Below, piece after piece: positions 42,021 through 51,116 of a stretch of 64,000 bases of DNA. Position 1 is the stretch's first letter. Every line of letters begins with the position of its first letter. Origin of the DNA: Lysobacter sp. Root690 (GTDB lineage Bacteria; Pseudomonadota; Gammaproteobacteria; Xanthomonadales; Xanthomonadaceae); assembly GCF_001427785.1 (NCBI RefSeq), contig NZ_LMHM01000017.1:407727-471726 (forward strand). Direction: 5' to 3'. Under the pieces are notes generated by a model. It ran no database searches, was not told the DNA's origin, and was given only the letters and a program-made list of their open reading frames with translations. Position numbers and translations under genes: made by a program.

Positions 42021-44873
42021 ATGGCCAAGATTTCCTATGCGTTCATCGTTTCCGTCGCGCTGACGTTCGCGTCCGAAGCCGGGGCCTTCCCGGCCGCTGC
42101 GGACGATTTTCCAGCCGATGGCTACAACATTCCGGCCGGCGCGCTCGATGACGCGCTGAACGAATTCGCGCGTCGGCATCACCTGCAGATCTCCTATTCC
42201 CCGGCCCTGGTGGCGCGTCGGCGCAGCCGCGGCCTGCGCGGCGCCGGCTCGGTCCGCGAGGGCCTGGCCCGCCTGCTGGAGGGCACCGGCCTCACCGCGG
42301 TAGCCGTAAAGCCCAATGTTTACTTGCTACAGGCGTCGCCGCGCCCGGCCCGGCCGGTGCCCGCGCCGGTGCCGGCGGCCAAGCCGATGGCCACCGCCAA
42401 GCCGCCGGTACCGACCGAATTGGACACGGTTCATGTGACCGGAACGCGCATCGGCCGCGCCGATTTCGAAAGCTCGCTGCCGCTGACCCTGATCACCAAC
42501 GAACAGATTCGCGCCAGCGGTCACCAGACCCTGTTCGACCTGCTGCGGCTGATGCCGGGCATGACCGGCCACCATCCGCGCAACGTCGCCACCGAGGGCG
42601 GCGCGACCCAGGTGCCGTCCGCGGCCGCGGCCTCGGCCAGTCTGTATTCGCTGGGACCGCGCGCGACCTTGTTCCTGGTCGACGGCCGGCGCATGGCCAA
42701 CTACGGCCTGGTTTCCACCGACATGGGCGCGCTGACCGATCTCAACGGCATTCCGCTGAGCATGGTCGACCATATCGAAATCGCCCACGGCGGCGCCTCG
42801 GCGATCTACGGCGCCGACGCCATGGCCGGCGTGGTCAACATCATCCTCAAGAAGGATTACCGCGGCGCCGAAGTCGGCGGCAGCTTCGGCGTGTCGCAGC
42901 GCGGCGACGCCGAGCAGACGCGCGCCTACGCCAGCTTCGGCGAACGCACGCCCGGCGACGGCAGCATCTTCGTCAGCGTCGATCACTACACCCGCAACCC
43001 GCTGCTCGGCAGCCAGCGCCGTTGGAGCACGCTCGACCAGCGCTTCGACGGCCAGCGCGACCTGCGCGTGCCGTCGGGCTTCACCTTCGGCAACTTCGTC
43101 GTGGCGCCGGCGCCCGGTTGCGAGGGCGACGAAGCGGTCGCGGACAGCGCCGCCTGCACCCTCGACATTCCGCGTTACGTGAGCCTGCAGCCGGGCATCA
43201 CCAGCAACGCGTTCTACACCCACTTCCGCCAGCCGCTCGGCGACAACGCCGAGTTCTACGCCGACCTGCGCGCGACCCGGGTCAGCCTGGAGATGCAGAA
43301 CGCGCCGTTTTACGCCTCGGTGCAGCTGCCCGAAGGGCATCCGGATTCGTTCAAGCCGTTTCCGGCGCTGCGCCTGAATTACTGGTTTTCCGAATTGGGC
43401 CCGGTGCGCAACCGCAGCGTCACCACCACCCGCGACTACACCGCCGGCATCAAGGGCTATCGCGGCAAGTGGGAGTGGGACGTCAGCCTGTCGCGCCGGC
43501 GCAACAAGGTGGTCAACCGCATCGACGGATTGATCGACGAGTCGGCGCTGTTCGGCACCCAGGGCGATGCCGAGGTCACCACCTTCCGTTTCAGCAAGGC
43601 CGAGGAAAACCCGACCGAGGTGCTCGAGGCGATCTCGCCGCGCACCACCATGGGCGGCGAAGTGGTGCTCGACACCGTCTCGGGCAGCATCGAGGGGCCG
43701 CTGTTCGCGTTGCCCGCGGGCGACGTCAAGGTCGCCGCCGGCTTCGAGGCGCGGCACGAACGCGTGCGCAACCGGCCCGACGACGCCTTCATCAAGGGCA
43801 AGATCGCATTGGCCCAGGAAGCCGACTCGCGCGACGCCAGCCGCAACACCTCGGCGATCTACGCCGAGTTCAACGCGCCGCTGCACGAGAAGCTGTGGGT
43901 CAACGCGGCCTGGCGCGTGGACCGCGATGCCGGTTACGGCAATCAGATCTCGCCGATGTTCGGCGTGCGCTGGCAGCCGTTGCGTTCGCTGGCCTTGCGC
44001 GGTTCCTTCGGCGAGGGCTACCGCGCGCCGACCCTGGCCGAGCTGCGCCGTCCGCTGGTGGTCGACAACCAGGCGTTCGTGCGCTCCGACGCCACCACCC
44101 AGCCCTGCCTCAACGATTACGGCGATTACTGTCAGGTCGTGCAGCGCGCGGTGATCAATCCCGACTTGCGTCCGGAAACCTCGACCAGTCGCAGTCTGGG
44201 CCTGATCTGGACGCCGAACGAAGACTTCACCGCCACCGTCAATCGCTACCGCATCCGCCGCAACAACGAGATCCTGGCGATCGACGCCGCGTCGCGGCCC
44301 GACCTGTTTCCGAAGGCCTTGATCCGCGACGCCGACGGCTATCTGGACACGGTCGAGACCTACCTCGACAACGTCGGCAGCACCGAAGTGCGCGGCTGGG
44401 AAATCGATGCCGAGTACCGTCACCAGACCCAGCGCTGGGGCAACCTGTCGTTCCGCATCAACGGCCACTACATGGATCACCTGCTGCGCCGGTTGCATCC
44501 GAAGGAACGCGAGTACGACTTCTCCGGCTACGGCACGCCCAACAACACCGTGCTGGGCAGCGTGCGCTGGAGCTATCGCGACTGGATCGCCACGCTCAAC
44601 CTTCGCTACATGGGTCACGCCACGGTCGGCATCCAGCCGGGCCAGGACTGCGTGCTGCTGGACGAGCCCGCGCGCTGCCGCACGCCGAGCGCGACCCTGG
44701 TCGGGTTCGATGTCGCCTACGGCGGTTTCGACAAGTGGCTGATCGGTTTGAACGTCAGCAATCTCAACGATCGCCGGCCGGTCAATTACGATTACAGCTT
44801 CGGCGGCTACAGCATCGTCGACGACGATCCGGTCGGCCGCTATTACCTGGTCAGCGCGGTGTACCGCTTCTGA
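42021..44873 (+). CDS. STN-domain TonB-dependent receptor of the ECF/FecR unit
   Basis: The 950-residue product has a signal peptide, then an STN signalling domain (about 30-95: YNIPAGALDDALNEFARRHH, GLRGAGSVREGLARLLEGTG), a Pro/Ala linker, a TonB box region (ELDTVHVTGTR), the plug (SGHQTLFDLLRLMPGMTGHH, IEIAHGGASAIYGADAMAGV) and a long barrel ending in YYLVSAVYRF. The STN domain and gene context show it is a transducer receptor. The ligand is not evident; the plug resembles large carbohydrate- or siderophore-type receptors of Xanthomonadales, so iron is not certain. Confidence 0.94.
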   Translation: MAKISYAFIVSVALTFASEAGAFPAAADDFPADGYNIPAGALDDALNEFARRHHLQISYSPALVARRRSRGLRGAGSVREGLARLLEGTGLTAVAVKPNVYLLQASPRPARPVPAPVPAAKPMATAKPPVPTELDTVHVTGTRIGRADFESSLPLTLITNEQIRASGHQTLFDLLRLMPGMTGHHPRNVATEGGATQVPSAAAASASLYSLGPRATLFLVDGRRMANYGLVSTDMGALTDLNGIPLSMVDHIEIAHGGASAIYGADAMAGVVNIILKKDYRGAEVGGSFGVSQRGDAEQTRAYASFGERTPGDGSIFVSVDHYTRNPLLGSQRRWSTLDQRFDGQRDLRVPSGFTFGNFVVAPAPGCEGDEAVADSAACTLDIPRYVSLQPGITSNAFYTHFRQPLGDNAEFYADLRATRVSLEMQNAPFYASVQLPEGHPDSFKPFPALRLNYWFSELGPVRNRSVTTTRDYTAGIKGYRGKWEWDVSLSRRRNKVVNRIDGLIDESALFGTQGDAEVTTFRFSKAEENPTEVLEAISPRTTMGGEVVLDTVSGSIEGPLFALPAGDVKVAAGFEARHERVRNRPDDAFIKGKIALAQEADSRDASRNTSAIYAEFNAPLHEKLWVNAAWRVDRDAGYGNQISPMFGVRWQPLRSLALRGSFGEGYRAPTLAELRRPLVVDNQAFVRSDATTQPCLNDYGDYCQVVQRAVINPDLRPETSTSRSLGLIWTPNEDFTATVNRYRIRRNNEILAIDAASRPDLFPKALIRDADGYLDTVETYLDNVGSTEVRGWEIDAEYRHQTQRWGNLSFRINGHYMDHLLRRLHPKEREYDFSGYGTPNNTVLGSVRWSYRDWIATLNLRYMGHATVGIQPGQDCVLLDEPARCRTPSATLVGFDVAYGGFDKWLIGLNVSNLNDRRPVNYDYSFGGYSIVDDDPVGRYYLVSAVYRF

Positions 44874-44928
44874 GATCAGGGAGTGGCCGCAATCGGCCTG
44901 CAATGGGCCGACGGCAGCCGTCAGGCGC

Positions 44929-45354
44929 TCAGCCCGGCGCGAGCCACGAGAACGGCGGCCACGGCAGATTGCGCAGCACCCAGAACGCGCCGAGCGCGAT
45001 CAGCCACAGCTTGCCGTCGACCATCGTGGCGACCGCGCGTCGCGGCAGCGGCAGCCGATAGCCCAGGCCGTGCAGCACGATCAGCGGCAAGGTCAGCATC
45101 GCTACCGGCAGCAATGCATTCATCGCCAGCATCTGGGCGAGATCGCCATGCACCAGCGCGTGCAGCGCGCGGGTCATGCCGCAACCCGGGCAGTACAGCC
45201 CGGTGAAGCTGTGGAACACGCACGCCGGCAGCGGACTGCCGGCGGCGTTGGGATCGAAACGGCGCAGCACCCACACGCCGGCCGCCGTCGCCGCGAGCGC
45301 GGCGGTTGCGGTCGCCGCGAGGGCGAGATGGCGCGGGTGGGCGCTGTGCTGCAC
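44929..45354 (-). CDS. DUF2752 family membrane protein
   Basis: The product of 141 residues, from a GTG start at 45354, has the family core FHSFTGLYCPGCGMTRALHAL with the CPxCGxTR motif, and two or three hydrophobic segments (LALAATATAALAATAAGVWV, LLPVAMLTLPLIVLHGLGY, LIALGAFWVLRNLPWPPF). It is an inner-membrane protein of unknown role. The CD225 gene lies 23 bp upstream; these two families are frequent neighbours. Confidence 0.88.
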   Translation of the reverse strand: MQHSAHPRHLALAATATAALAATAAGVWVLRRFDPNAAGSPLPACVFHSFTGLYCPGCGMTRALHALVHGDLAQMLAMNALLPVAMLTLPLIVLHGLGYRLPLPRRAVATMVDGKLWLIALGAFWVLRNLPWPPFSWLAPG

Positions 45355-45377
45355 GTTGCGGGTCCCGATGCGGGCGC

Positions 45378-45713
45378 TTAGCGCGACTGCGCCTGCTGCA
45401 ACTGCTGCAGGAAGTCTTCCGACATGAAGGACATGCCGTTGACGAAGAACGACGCGATGTTCAGCAGCAGGCTGACCGCGACCAGGGCGGTGCCGACCCA
45501 GCACCAGATCTTCGCGTTCTCCGAAGCCTTGCGCGCGCCGGCATCGTCGCCGGCATTGAACTTGGTGTTGACCTGATTGCCGAACACGATCGCGACGATA
45601 CCCGGCGCGGCGCCGATCAGGCAGCAGAAACAGGCGCCCAGCACGGTGATGGTGATCGACCAGGCCAGGTAGGTGGGATACGGCGCGGCCGCGGTGGTGA
45701 CGGGCTGATTCAT
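45378..45713 (-). CDS. CD225/dispanin family membrane protein
   Basis: Starting at the ATG at 45713 behind AAGGA, the 111-residue protein has two transmembrane helices flanking the CD225 loop: YLAWSITITVLGACFCCLIG, GIVAIVFGNQVNTKFNAGD, and KIWCWVGTALVAVSLLLNI. The cysteine pair before a conserved Pro/Gly bend is typical. Bacterial members are uncharacterised. Transcribed with DUF2752. Confidence 0.9.
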   Translation of the reverse strand: MNQPVTTAAAPYPTYLAWSITITVLGACFCCLIGAAPGIVAIVFGNQVNTKFNAGDDAGARKASENAKIWCWVGTALVAVSLLLNIASFFVNGMSFMSEDFLQQLQQAQSR

Positions 45714-45918
45714 GGTGTCCTTCCCCAAGACAAACGTCGGTCGCCGACGCGGCGACCGTTCGCGGGCATCCTAGCAGCGCGTCGCGACAACGGCACGTCG
45801 CCGCGACGGCCCAGGGCATGCCGATCGCGGCCGATTACGCCCGGCCGCGCCGATTGTGGGGACCCGCGGCGATCGGCGACGGTTCGCGGCGTCGCCGGCA
45901 CGGCGCCTCGCGCGGCGA

Positions 45919-47817
45919 TCAGGCCCGATCGCCGCGCAGCGCGCGGACCTGCGCTTCCAGCGATTGCGCGGTGATGCCGGCGGCGTCCTGCGGCGGATCG
46001 GCGACGACCTCGATCGCGGCGCGGAACCGGCGCGGCACCCGCATGCGATCCAGCCAGCCACCCTCGGCGCGATTGCTGCGGCGGCTCCACATGCTGGCCC
46101 ACATGCCGCGCAGCGCCATCGGGATCACCGGCACCGGATTTTTCTCCAGCACCCGCTCGACCCCGGACTTGAACGGCGCGATCTCGCCGTTCTTGGTCAA
46201 TGCGCCCTCGGGGAAGATGCCGACCAACTGGCCGTCGGCGAGCGCGGCCTCGATTTCCTCGAACGCGCGCCGCATTACCTCGGGGTCCTCCTTGGCCCCG
46301 GCGATCGGGATCGCCTTGGCGGTGCGGAAGATCCAGCTCATCACCGGGATGTTGAAGATCTTGTAATACATCACGAAGCGCACCGGCCGCGGGATGCTCG
46401 CGCTTAGGATCAGCGCGTCCATGTAGCTGACGTGATTGCACACCACCAGCGCCGCGCCTTCGTCGGGGATCTTCTCGACCCCGGCCACGCGCAACCGGTA
46501 CAGGGTGCGCACCAGCACCCAGCTCAGGAAGCGCATCAGGAACTCGGGCACGATCGTGAAGATGTAGATCGCGACCAGCGCGTTGGCGATCGCCAATGCC
46601 AGGAACACCTGCGGGATGGTCCAGTGCAGGAAGCGCTGCACGACCACGCCGAGCACCGCCGCCGACACGATGAACGCCGCGTTCTGGATGTTCATGCCGG
46701 CAATCACGCGGGACAGCTCGTTCTTCGGCGAGCGGTTCTGGATCAGCGCGAACAGCGGCACCACGAAGAAACCGGCGAACAGGCCGATCCCGACCAGATC
46801 GATCATGATCCGCCACGAACCGGCGCCGCGCACGAACGCGGCCACGTCCAGCCCGGTCGCGGTGGCCGCGCCGGTGCGGGCGAAATACAGGTCGATCATG
46901 AAGGCGCTGATGCCGAACGCGCCCAGCGGCACCAGACCGATTTCGACCGTGCGCGCCGACAGGCGTTCGCACAGCATCGAGCCCACGCCGGTGCCGATCG
47001 AGAACAAGGCCAGAGCGAAGATGTAGAGGGTCGGATCGCCGCCGAGATTAGTCAGCGCATAACCCGGCAACTGCGAGGTCAGCACCGTGCCGACAAACCA
47101 GAACCACGACACGCCCAGCACCGAATTGCGCACCGCCGGCTGACGGCGGGTCATGCGCATGATCTTCACCGACTCGGGAATCGGGTTCCACTGGATCTTC
47201 AGGTCCGGCTCGCCGGCGTCGGCGCGAGGGATCATCCGGCTGACCAGATTGCCGGTCACCGCCAACACGATGATCGCGGTCGCCGCGACCACCGGCCCGT
47301 GAGTGCCGGCGAGGGTAAAGATCAGGCCGCCGAAGATCATGCCGGTGAGGATCGCGATCGAGGTGCCCATCTCGACCAGGCCGTTGCCGCCAGTGAGTTC
47401 CTCGGGCTTGAGCACCGACGGCAGGATCGAATACTTGACCGGCCCGAACAGGGTCGACTGCAGGCCGGTGCCGAACAGCGCGATCAGCAGGATCGTCATG
47501 TTCTGGGTGACGAAGCCGACCGCGGCCAGCGACATGATCGCGATCTCCATCGAGGTCGTGATCCGGATCAGCTTGTGCTTTTCCAGCTTCTCGGCGATCT
47601 GCCCGGCGGTGGCCGAGAACAGGAAGTACGGCAGGATGAACAAGGCCGGCGCGAGGTTGGTGTAGAGCGTGCGCTGCGCGTCGTCGACGCCAAGGTAGAA
47701 CAGCAGGCCGATGATCGCCTGCCGGTAGACGTTGTCGTTGAAGGCGCCGAAGGCCTGGGTCAGGAAAAACGGCAGGAACCGCCGTTGGGTGAGCAACGCG
47801 AACTGGTTGTGCGCCAT
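45919..47817 (-). CDS. Lysophospholipid transporter-acyltransferase fusion (MFS + PlsC)
   Basis: The 632-residue product begins with a 12-helix major facilitator domain (FLPFFLTQAFGAFNDNVYRQA, as in LplT) and continues into a PlsC acyltransferase domain from about residue 440. The acyltransferase motifs are NHVSYMDAL (about 458-466), with H-x4-D, and FPEGAL near 534. LplT flips lysophospholipids inward and the acyltransferase re-acylates them, so the fusion is a one-chain repair enzyme like the Aas/LplT pair, here without an acyl-ACP synthetase domain. The gene is transcribed alone. Confidence 0.93.
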   Translation of the reverse strand: MAHNQFALLTQRRFLPFFLTQAFGAFNDNVYRQAIIGLLFYLGVDDAQRTLYTNLAPALFILPYFLFSATAGQIAEKLEKHKLIRITTSMEIAIMSLAAVGFVTQNMTILLIALFGTGLQSTLFGPVKYSILPSVLKPEELTGGNGLVEMGTSIAILTGMIFGGLIFTLAGTHGPVVAATAIIVLAVTGNLVSRMIPRADAGEPDLKIQWNPIPESVKIMRMTRRQPAVRNSVLGVSWFWFVGTVLTSQLPGYALTNLGGDPTLYIFALALFSIGTGVGSMLCERLSARTVEIGLVPLGAFGISAFMIDLYFARTGAATATGLDVAAFVRGAGSWRIMIDLVGIGLFAGFFVVPLFALIQNRSPKNELSRVIAGMNIQNAAFIVSAAVLGVVVQRFLHWTIPQVFLALAIANALVAIYIFTIVPEFLMRFLSWVLVRTLYRLRVAGVEKIPDEGAALVVCNHVSYMDALILSASIPRPVRFVMYYKIFNIPVMSWIFRTAKAIPIAGAKEDPEVMRRAFEEIEAALADGQLVGIFPEGALTKNGEIAPFKSGVERVLEKNPVPVIPMALRGMWASMWSRRSNRAEGGWLDRMRVPRRFRAAIEVVADPPQDAAGITAQSLEAQVRALRGDRA

Positions 47818-48040
47818 GCCGTCCTGCTTGTGGATTCGTGTCCGCGCGTGGATGCGCGGCTCGGGCGAAGGATTCGCGTGGGGAGCCTAACAAAAGCCGA
47901 CTGGCCGGGTGTAGCGGCATCAGCGAGGTAGCGCAAAAGTAGCCCCGGCAATGCACGCCCCTAGACCACCCGCTCCCGCCCAGCCCCCGAACCCGTCCAC
48001 CGCCGCCACCCGCCTTTGCTTTTTTGTCTTTGCCTTTGCT

Positions 48041-48235
48041 TTTCCCCCCTTTGCAAAAGGGGGGGGGCAGGGGGGATTCGCTTTTGCCCTTAGCCTTTAC
48101 CGCACCTCACCCGCCATGACGCATCGCCGCCGATGCGCTACGCGCGAGAAGCGCTCTCAAGCCCCTCTCCCGCGAGCGGCGACCGCAGGGAGTGCAAAGC
48201 CGAGAGGGGGCGGGATGAGGACACGCTCCCGCGCC
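48041..48235. repeat. Poly-C/G palindrome (48041-48077) and family B repeat copy (about 48150-48235)
   Basis: The first part pairs CCCCCCTTTGCAAAAGGGGG across TTTGCAAA with a long G run. The second part has AAGCCCCTCTCCCGCGAGCG and CGAGAGGGGGCGGGATGAGG, similar to the element at 28164-28340. The 420-bp gap between the two leftward genes contains no gene. Confidence 0.65.
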
Positions 48236-48240
48236 AACCC

Positions 48241-48855
48241 TCAACGCACCGCCGCATCCTTCCAATCCGCCCCATGCGGCCCATCCGCGGCCTTCTCCCG
48301 CGCCACCCGGCTCCACTCCGGCTCCTCGCGCCAGCGCCGCGTGCTGCGCTGGAAGAACTGGCTGTTGGGCACCTGCAGCACCGTGTCCTCGCCGCTGGCG
48401 TGGCTTTCCTGCAGCGTGGTGAAGATGAAATTGATATCGACCACCCGCCCGCGCAGCCCCGGCTTATCGCCGCCTTCCAGCACCTCGATGTAGTCGTACA
48501 GCCGGAACGGCCGCGTGGTCAGAATCAACAACGCGCAGAAGATATTCGACAGCACGCTCCACGCCGCGAAGAACGCCACCGCGCCGACCGCCACGAACCC
48601 GGTCAGCGTCGTCCACACCACCGATCCCTCAATCCCCAACCGATTGAGCAACAACAGCAACGCCGCGATATAGATCAGCGTGTTCAACACCCGCCGAACC
48701 CCGATCGCGAACGCCGGCGCCAGGTCGTACTGGTTCGACAACCGCCGCAGCAGATGCCGCAGCAGCGTGGTCAGCAGCCATGCCCCGGCCAGAATGGCCA
48801 GCGCTTCGCCGAGTTTCGCGGCGATGTAGGCGGCCTGGGCGATGGTGGGGGACAT
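48241..48855 (-). CDS. MscS-family mechanosensitive channel, short form
   Basis: The 204-residue product has three hydrophobic helices (LGEALAILAGAWLLTTLLRHL, LNTLIYIAALLLLLNRLG, TGFVAVGAVAFFAAWSVLSN) and an MscS pore-lining and beta-domain segment (LSNIFCALLILTTRPFRLYDY, LRGRVVDINFIFTTLQ, VLQVPNSQFFQRS). It lacks most of the C-terminal vestibule of E. coli MscS (286 residues). Such short members are common; whether it gates on membrane tension is unproven. Confidence 0.88.
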   Translation of the reverse strand: MSPTIAQAAYIAAKLGEALAILAGAWLLTTLLRHLLRRLSNQYDLAPAFAIGVRRVLNTLIYIAALLLLLNRLGIEGSVVWTTLTGFVAVGAVAFFAAWSVLSNIFCALLILTTRPFRLYDYIEVLEGGDKPGLRGRVVDINFIFTTLQESHASGEDTVLQVPNSQFFQRSTRRWREEPEWSRVAREKAADGPHGADWKDAAVR

Positions 48856-49108
48856 GGTCGGTTCGGCCTCTGGCAGCGGATATGGCCGAGCAGTGTACGA
48901 AGGCGGTGGTTAGCGCGCCGTGCCTGACCGGGCGACAGCCTGACGATGCGTCTACACTCGATGCGCGCGTCGTGTCGCCAAGGGGCCGACGGCCGACCCG
49001 GCGCTTGAACGCTTAATTGACCCGGCGACCTGGTGGCAGCGTCGTACGGATGGGGGTTCACCGTTTTCCTGAGGTCTGCGGCGTCACGACCCGAGCGGCG
49101 CCGGAGGG

Positions 49109-49480
49109 CTATCGGTCGACGCGTTGATAGGCATCCAGGATCGCGTCTCTGAATTCCGCAGGCAGGGCGTCATAGTCCTGGGCGCGGTCCGCCAGTTTCT
49201 GGTCCAGGTCGGTATGCGTATCGAACCCCGAAGCCACCGCGCGCAGCACCAACAAACTGCAGGCGGTGAACTCTCGTTCGTGTCCCGGTATCAATGACTG
49301 CGCGCACAACTCGATCACCTCGTAGGGATGCCAATGCTGACCCCGCGTCAGGACGCCGTGTTGTACGTCGATAAGCTGTTTCAACGCGTCGCGATGCCGC
49401 TCGACGTCGGTGCCGTAGTCGCTTTCGGCAATGAACGTGAGTTCGGCGTGTTTGAGCGATTTTAAGAGGTCGTCGAGCAT
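49109..49480 (-). CDS. Hypothetical 123-aa protein
   Basis: The soluble, acidic, helix-rich product starts MLDDLLKSLKHAELTFIAES and has EVIELCAQSLIPGHEREFTA and ALPAEFRDAILDAYQRVD. No signal peptide or motif is seen. Its size and composition resemble small immunity-type proteins, but no toxin gene lies beside it. The next gene upstream on the same strand is the frameshifted HEAT-like gene, so both may be remnants of a toxin-immunity locus; that is speculation. Confidence 0.7.
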   Translation of the reverse strand: MLDDLLKSLKHAELTFIAESDYGTDVERHRDALKQLIDVQHGVLTRGQHWHPYEVIELCAQSLIPGHEREFTACSLLVLRAVASGFDTHTDLDQKLADRAQDYDALPAEFRDAILDAYQRVDR

Positions 49481-49712
49481 GGTTTCGAACGCTTGTGTCT
49501 AAGTCCAACCGGTTGGTGGCGCTGCATCGGATCAAAGGAAAACTCAGAGCTGGTTTGCCGTTACGAAGCCATGTTGAGTGAACGCTTCTCGAGTCCGCAG
49601 ACATTAATCGATGCAACCCTCATTCAAGCCGAGGCGTTTGCGTCGGTTGATGGCGGGCCGGGTACGCAGCGGCGGGCGGATGGTCCGCGTGCCGGCCGCA
49701 GCGCGCGGGCCT

Positions 49713-50073
49713 TTACGACTCATAGCCCGGCACCCGAACGTCCAGGTAGTGCAACAGATCGCCGGCCGCGTCGTCCGCGTGGCCTCGGACATATGCGCTC
49801 TCGTCCTGCAGCGCAGCGGCTATCAGGGGAACGACGGTTGCCGCGTCGATGCGGCGGCAAGTACGGGCGAGATGGCCGAATCCCAGGATGGCGTTGCCCC
49901 CTGACATTGAAATGCGGATGCGATGCCAATGAGATGCAGATCGCCTGGGACCACTCGAAGTCCGGCGGGTCCATGCTGATCACGATGGGCACGTACAAAA
50001 GTTCATCGGGTACACCGCGCGCAATCACGGCCGCGACGTCCTGTTCCGTCCATCCGTCTTGAAAGGGGCCCAT
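49713..50073 (-). pseudogene. HEAT-repeat-like gene with a frameshift at a C5/G5 run
   Basis: From the ATG at 50073 the first frame gives MGPFQDGWTEQDVAAVIARG through ASHPHFNVRG and then degenerates. The next frame continues the same protein sensibly as NAILGFGHLARTCRRIDA, TVVPLIAAALQDE and ends at 49713. The join coincides with a run of five C (49897-49901); four would restore one frame of about 120 residues. The rebuilt protein resembles small HEAT-like repeat proteins. It may be a true frameshift, a sequencing error, or slippage. Confidence 0.65.
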
Positions 50074-50279
50074 TGTTCGATCGCGTCCGAATGCGGGGCC
50101 AAGAGGCCGTTTTGTCCCAGGTGATTGCGAGCATTCTGGCATGGGTCGATCCGGCGTTCGACATTGTCGGCGTCGAGTGAAGATTCGGCTTTTATTCCAT
50201 GCTTTCTGCGCGGCGAATTTCAGGTCCAGCCAGCTTTCCTTCGATACCCTGGGTCCAACCTTGCGAAGTGGAGGTCTTT

Positions 50280-50561
50280 ATGTCCGCCGATACCAAGACG
50301 CCGTTGGACCATGTCAACGCGACGCTGAATCAGCTGAAGGAAATGCGACATTACTCCAAGAACTATGTGGAGCAGCTGACCGCGCAGTGGCTGCTGTTCG
50401 ACGGGGAACTGTCGAAGTTGAAGCAGGCCGAGCGGATCGAGGAATTGATGACGCGGCAGGGCGAGTTGTACGACGCGCTGGAGGCGGAGATCGCGGAGCT
50501 GGAGGAAGTCGCGGTTTCGCTGCAGCCGGCGGCCGAGGATGCGGCGGGGACTGTGCATTAG
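50280..50561 (+). CDS. Small coiled-coil hypothetical protein
   Basis: The 93-residue product starts at an ATG with GGAGG at good spacing. The sequence is nearly all helix with heptad-like spacing (LDHVNATLNQLKEMRHY, LFDGELSKLKQAERIEEL, YDALEAEIAELEEVAVSLQ) and is strongly acidic. No family is recognised. It stands alone between the frameshifted gene and the flavin monooxygenase. Confidence 0.75.
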   Translation: MSADTKTPLDHVNATLNQLKEMRHYSKNYVEQLTAQWLLFDGELSKLKQAERIEELMTRQGELYDALEAEIAELEEVAVSLQPAAEDAAGTVH

Positions 50562-51116
50562 CCCTGTGGCTTGCTCGCCTCAGTGACGAAGCCATTCCTT
50601 TAAATCGAGACCACGACGGCCGGACGAGCGCGAGCTTTTCCGGCCGTCTTGATTTGGGCCAGACGGGCGTGTTTCTGTTGAGAGCCGGCTTCTGTGGTCG
50701 CCAGTGCGCTCTAACGCATCGGCCAGGACCGCCGCCGCGCAAGCCGCCATGGGCGGCATTCGTAAGGTTTGGAAGTTCGCCCCGATCGAGTGAGCCGCCG
50801 ATTGCGGCGCTGTACGGCTGGACGGAAGCCTGTTCATCGTGCTGAGCGAACCGAGATGAAAAACATCGGTGTCTGCCCCTACCAACATCTTACTCCCCCG
50901 GGGGCTTGCGGCAAGCCCCGGCGCGTGGTGCTCAATCGCCGACCTGACTTGGCCAGTGGATCGGGAGAGTGCGATGAGCAGGTTGTCGTCGAAGGGTGAG
51001 GCGCGCGGTTGGGTTGAGGATGCGACGGCGGGGCTTCCGAAGCGGTCGCGGGCGGTCGATGCCGCGGTTTGCGAGGTTCGGGCGGCACACGCCGCGCTGT
51101 TGATGGGAGCGTGTCG
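50562..51116. other. Intergenic region with no supported gene
   Basis: Short open frames on both strands have no ribosome site, consistent codon bias or known motif. A 14-bp palindromic patch CCCGGGGGCTTGCGGCAAGCCCCGG occurs near 50897-50921. It probably holds the promoter of the monooxygenase gene. Confidence 0.4.

Noticed and set aside
50580-51116. Possible short genes between the coiled-coil gene and the monooxygenase
   Set aside because: Frames on both strands are Arg/Ser/Pro-rich with no ribosome site and no recognisable motif.
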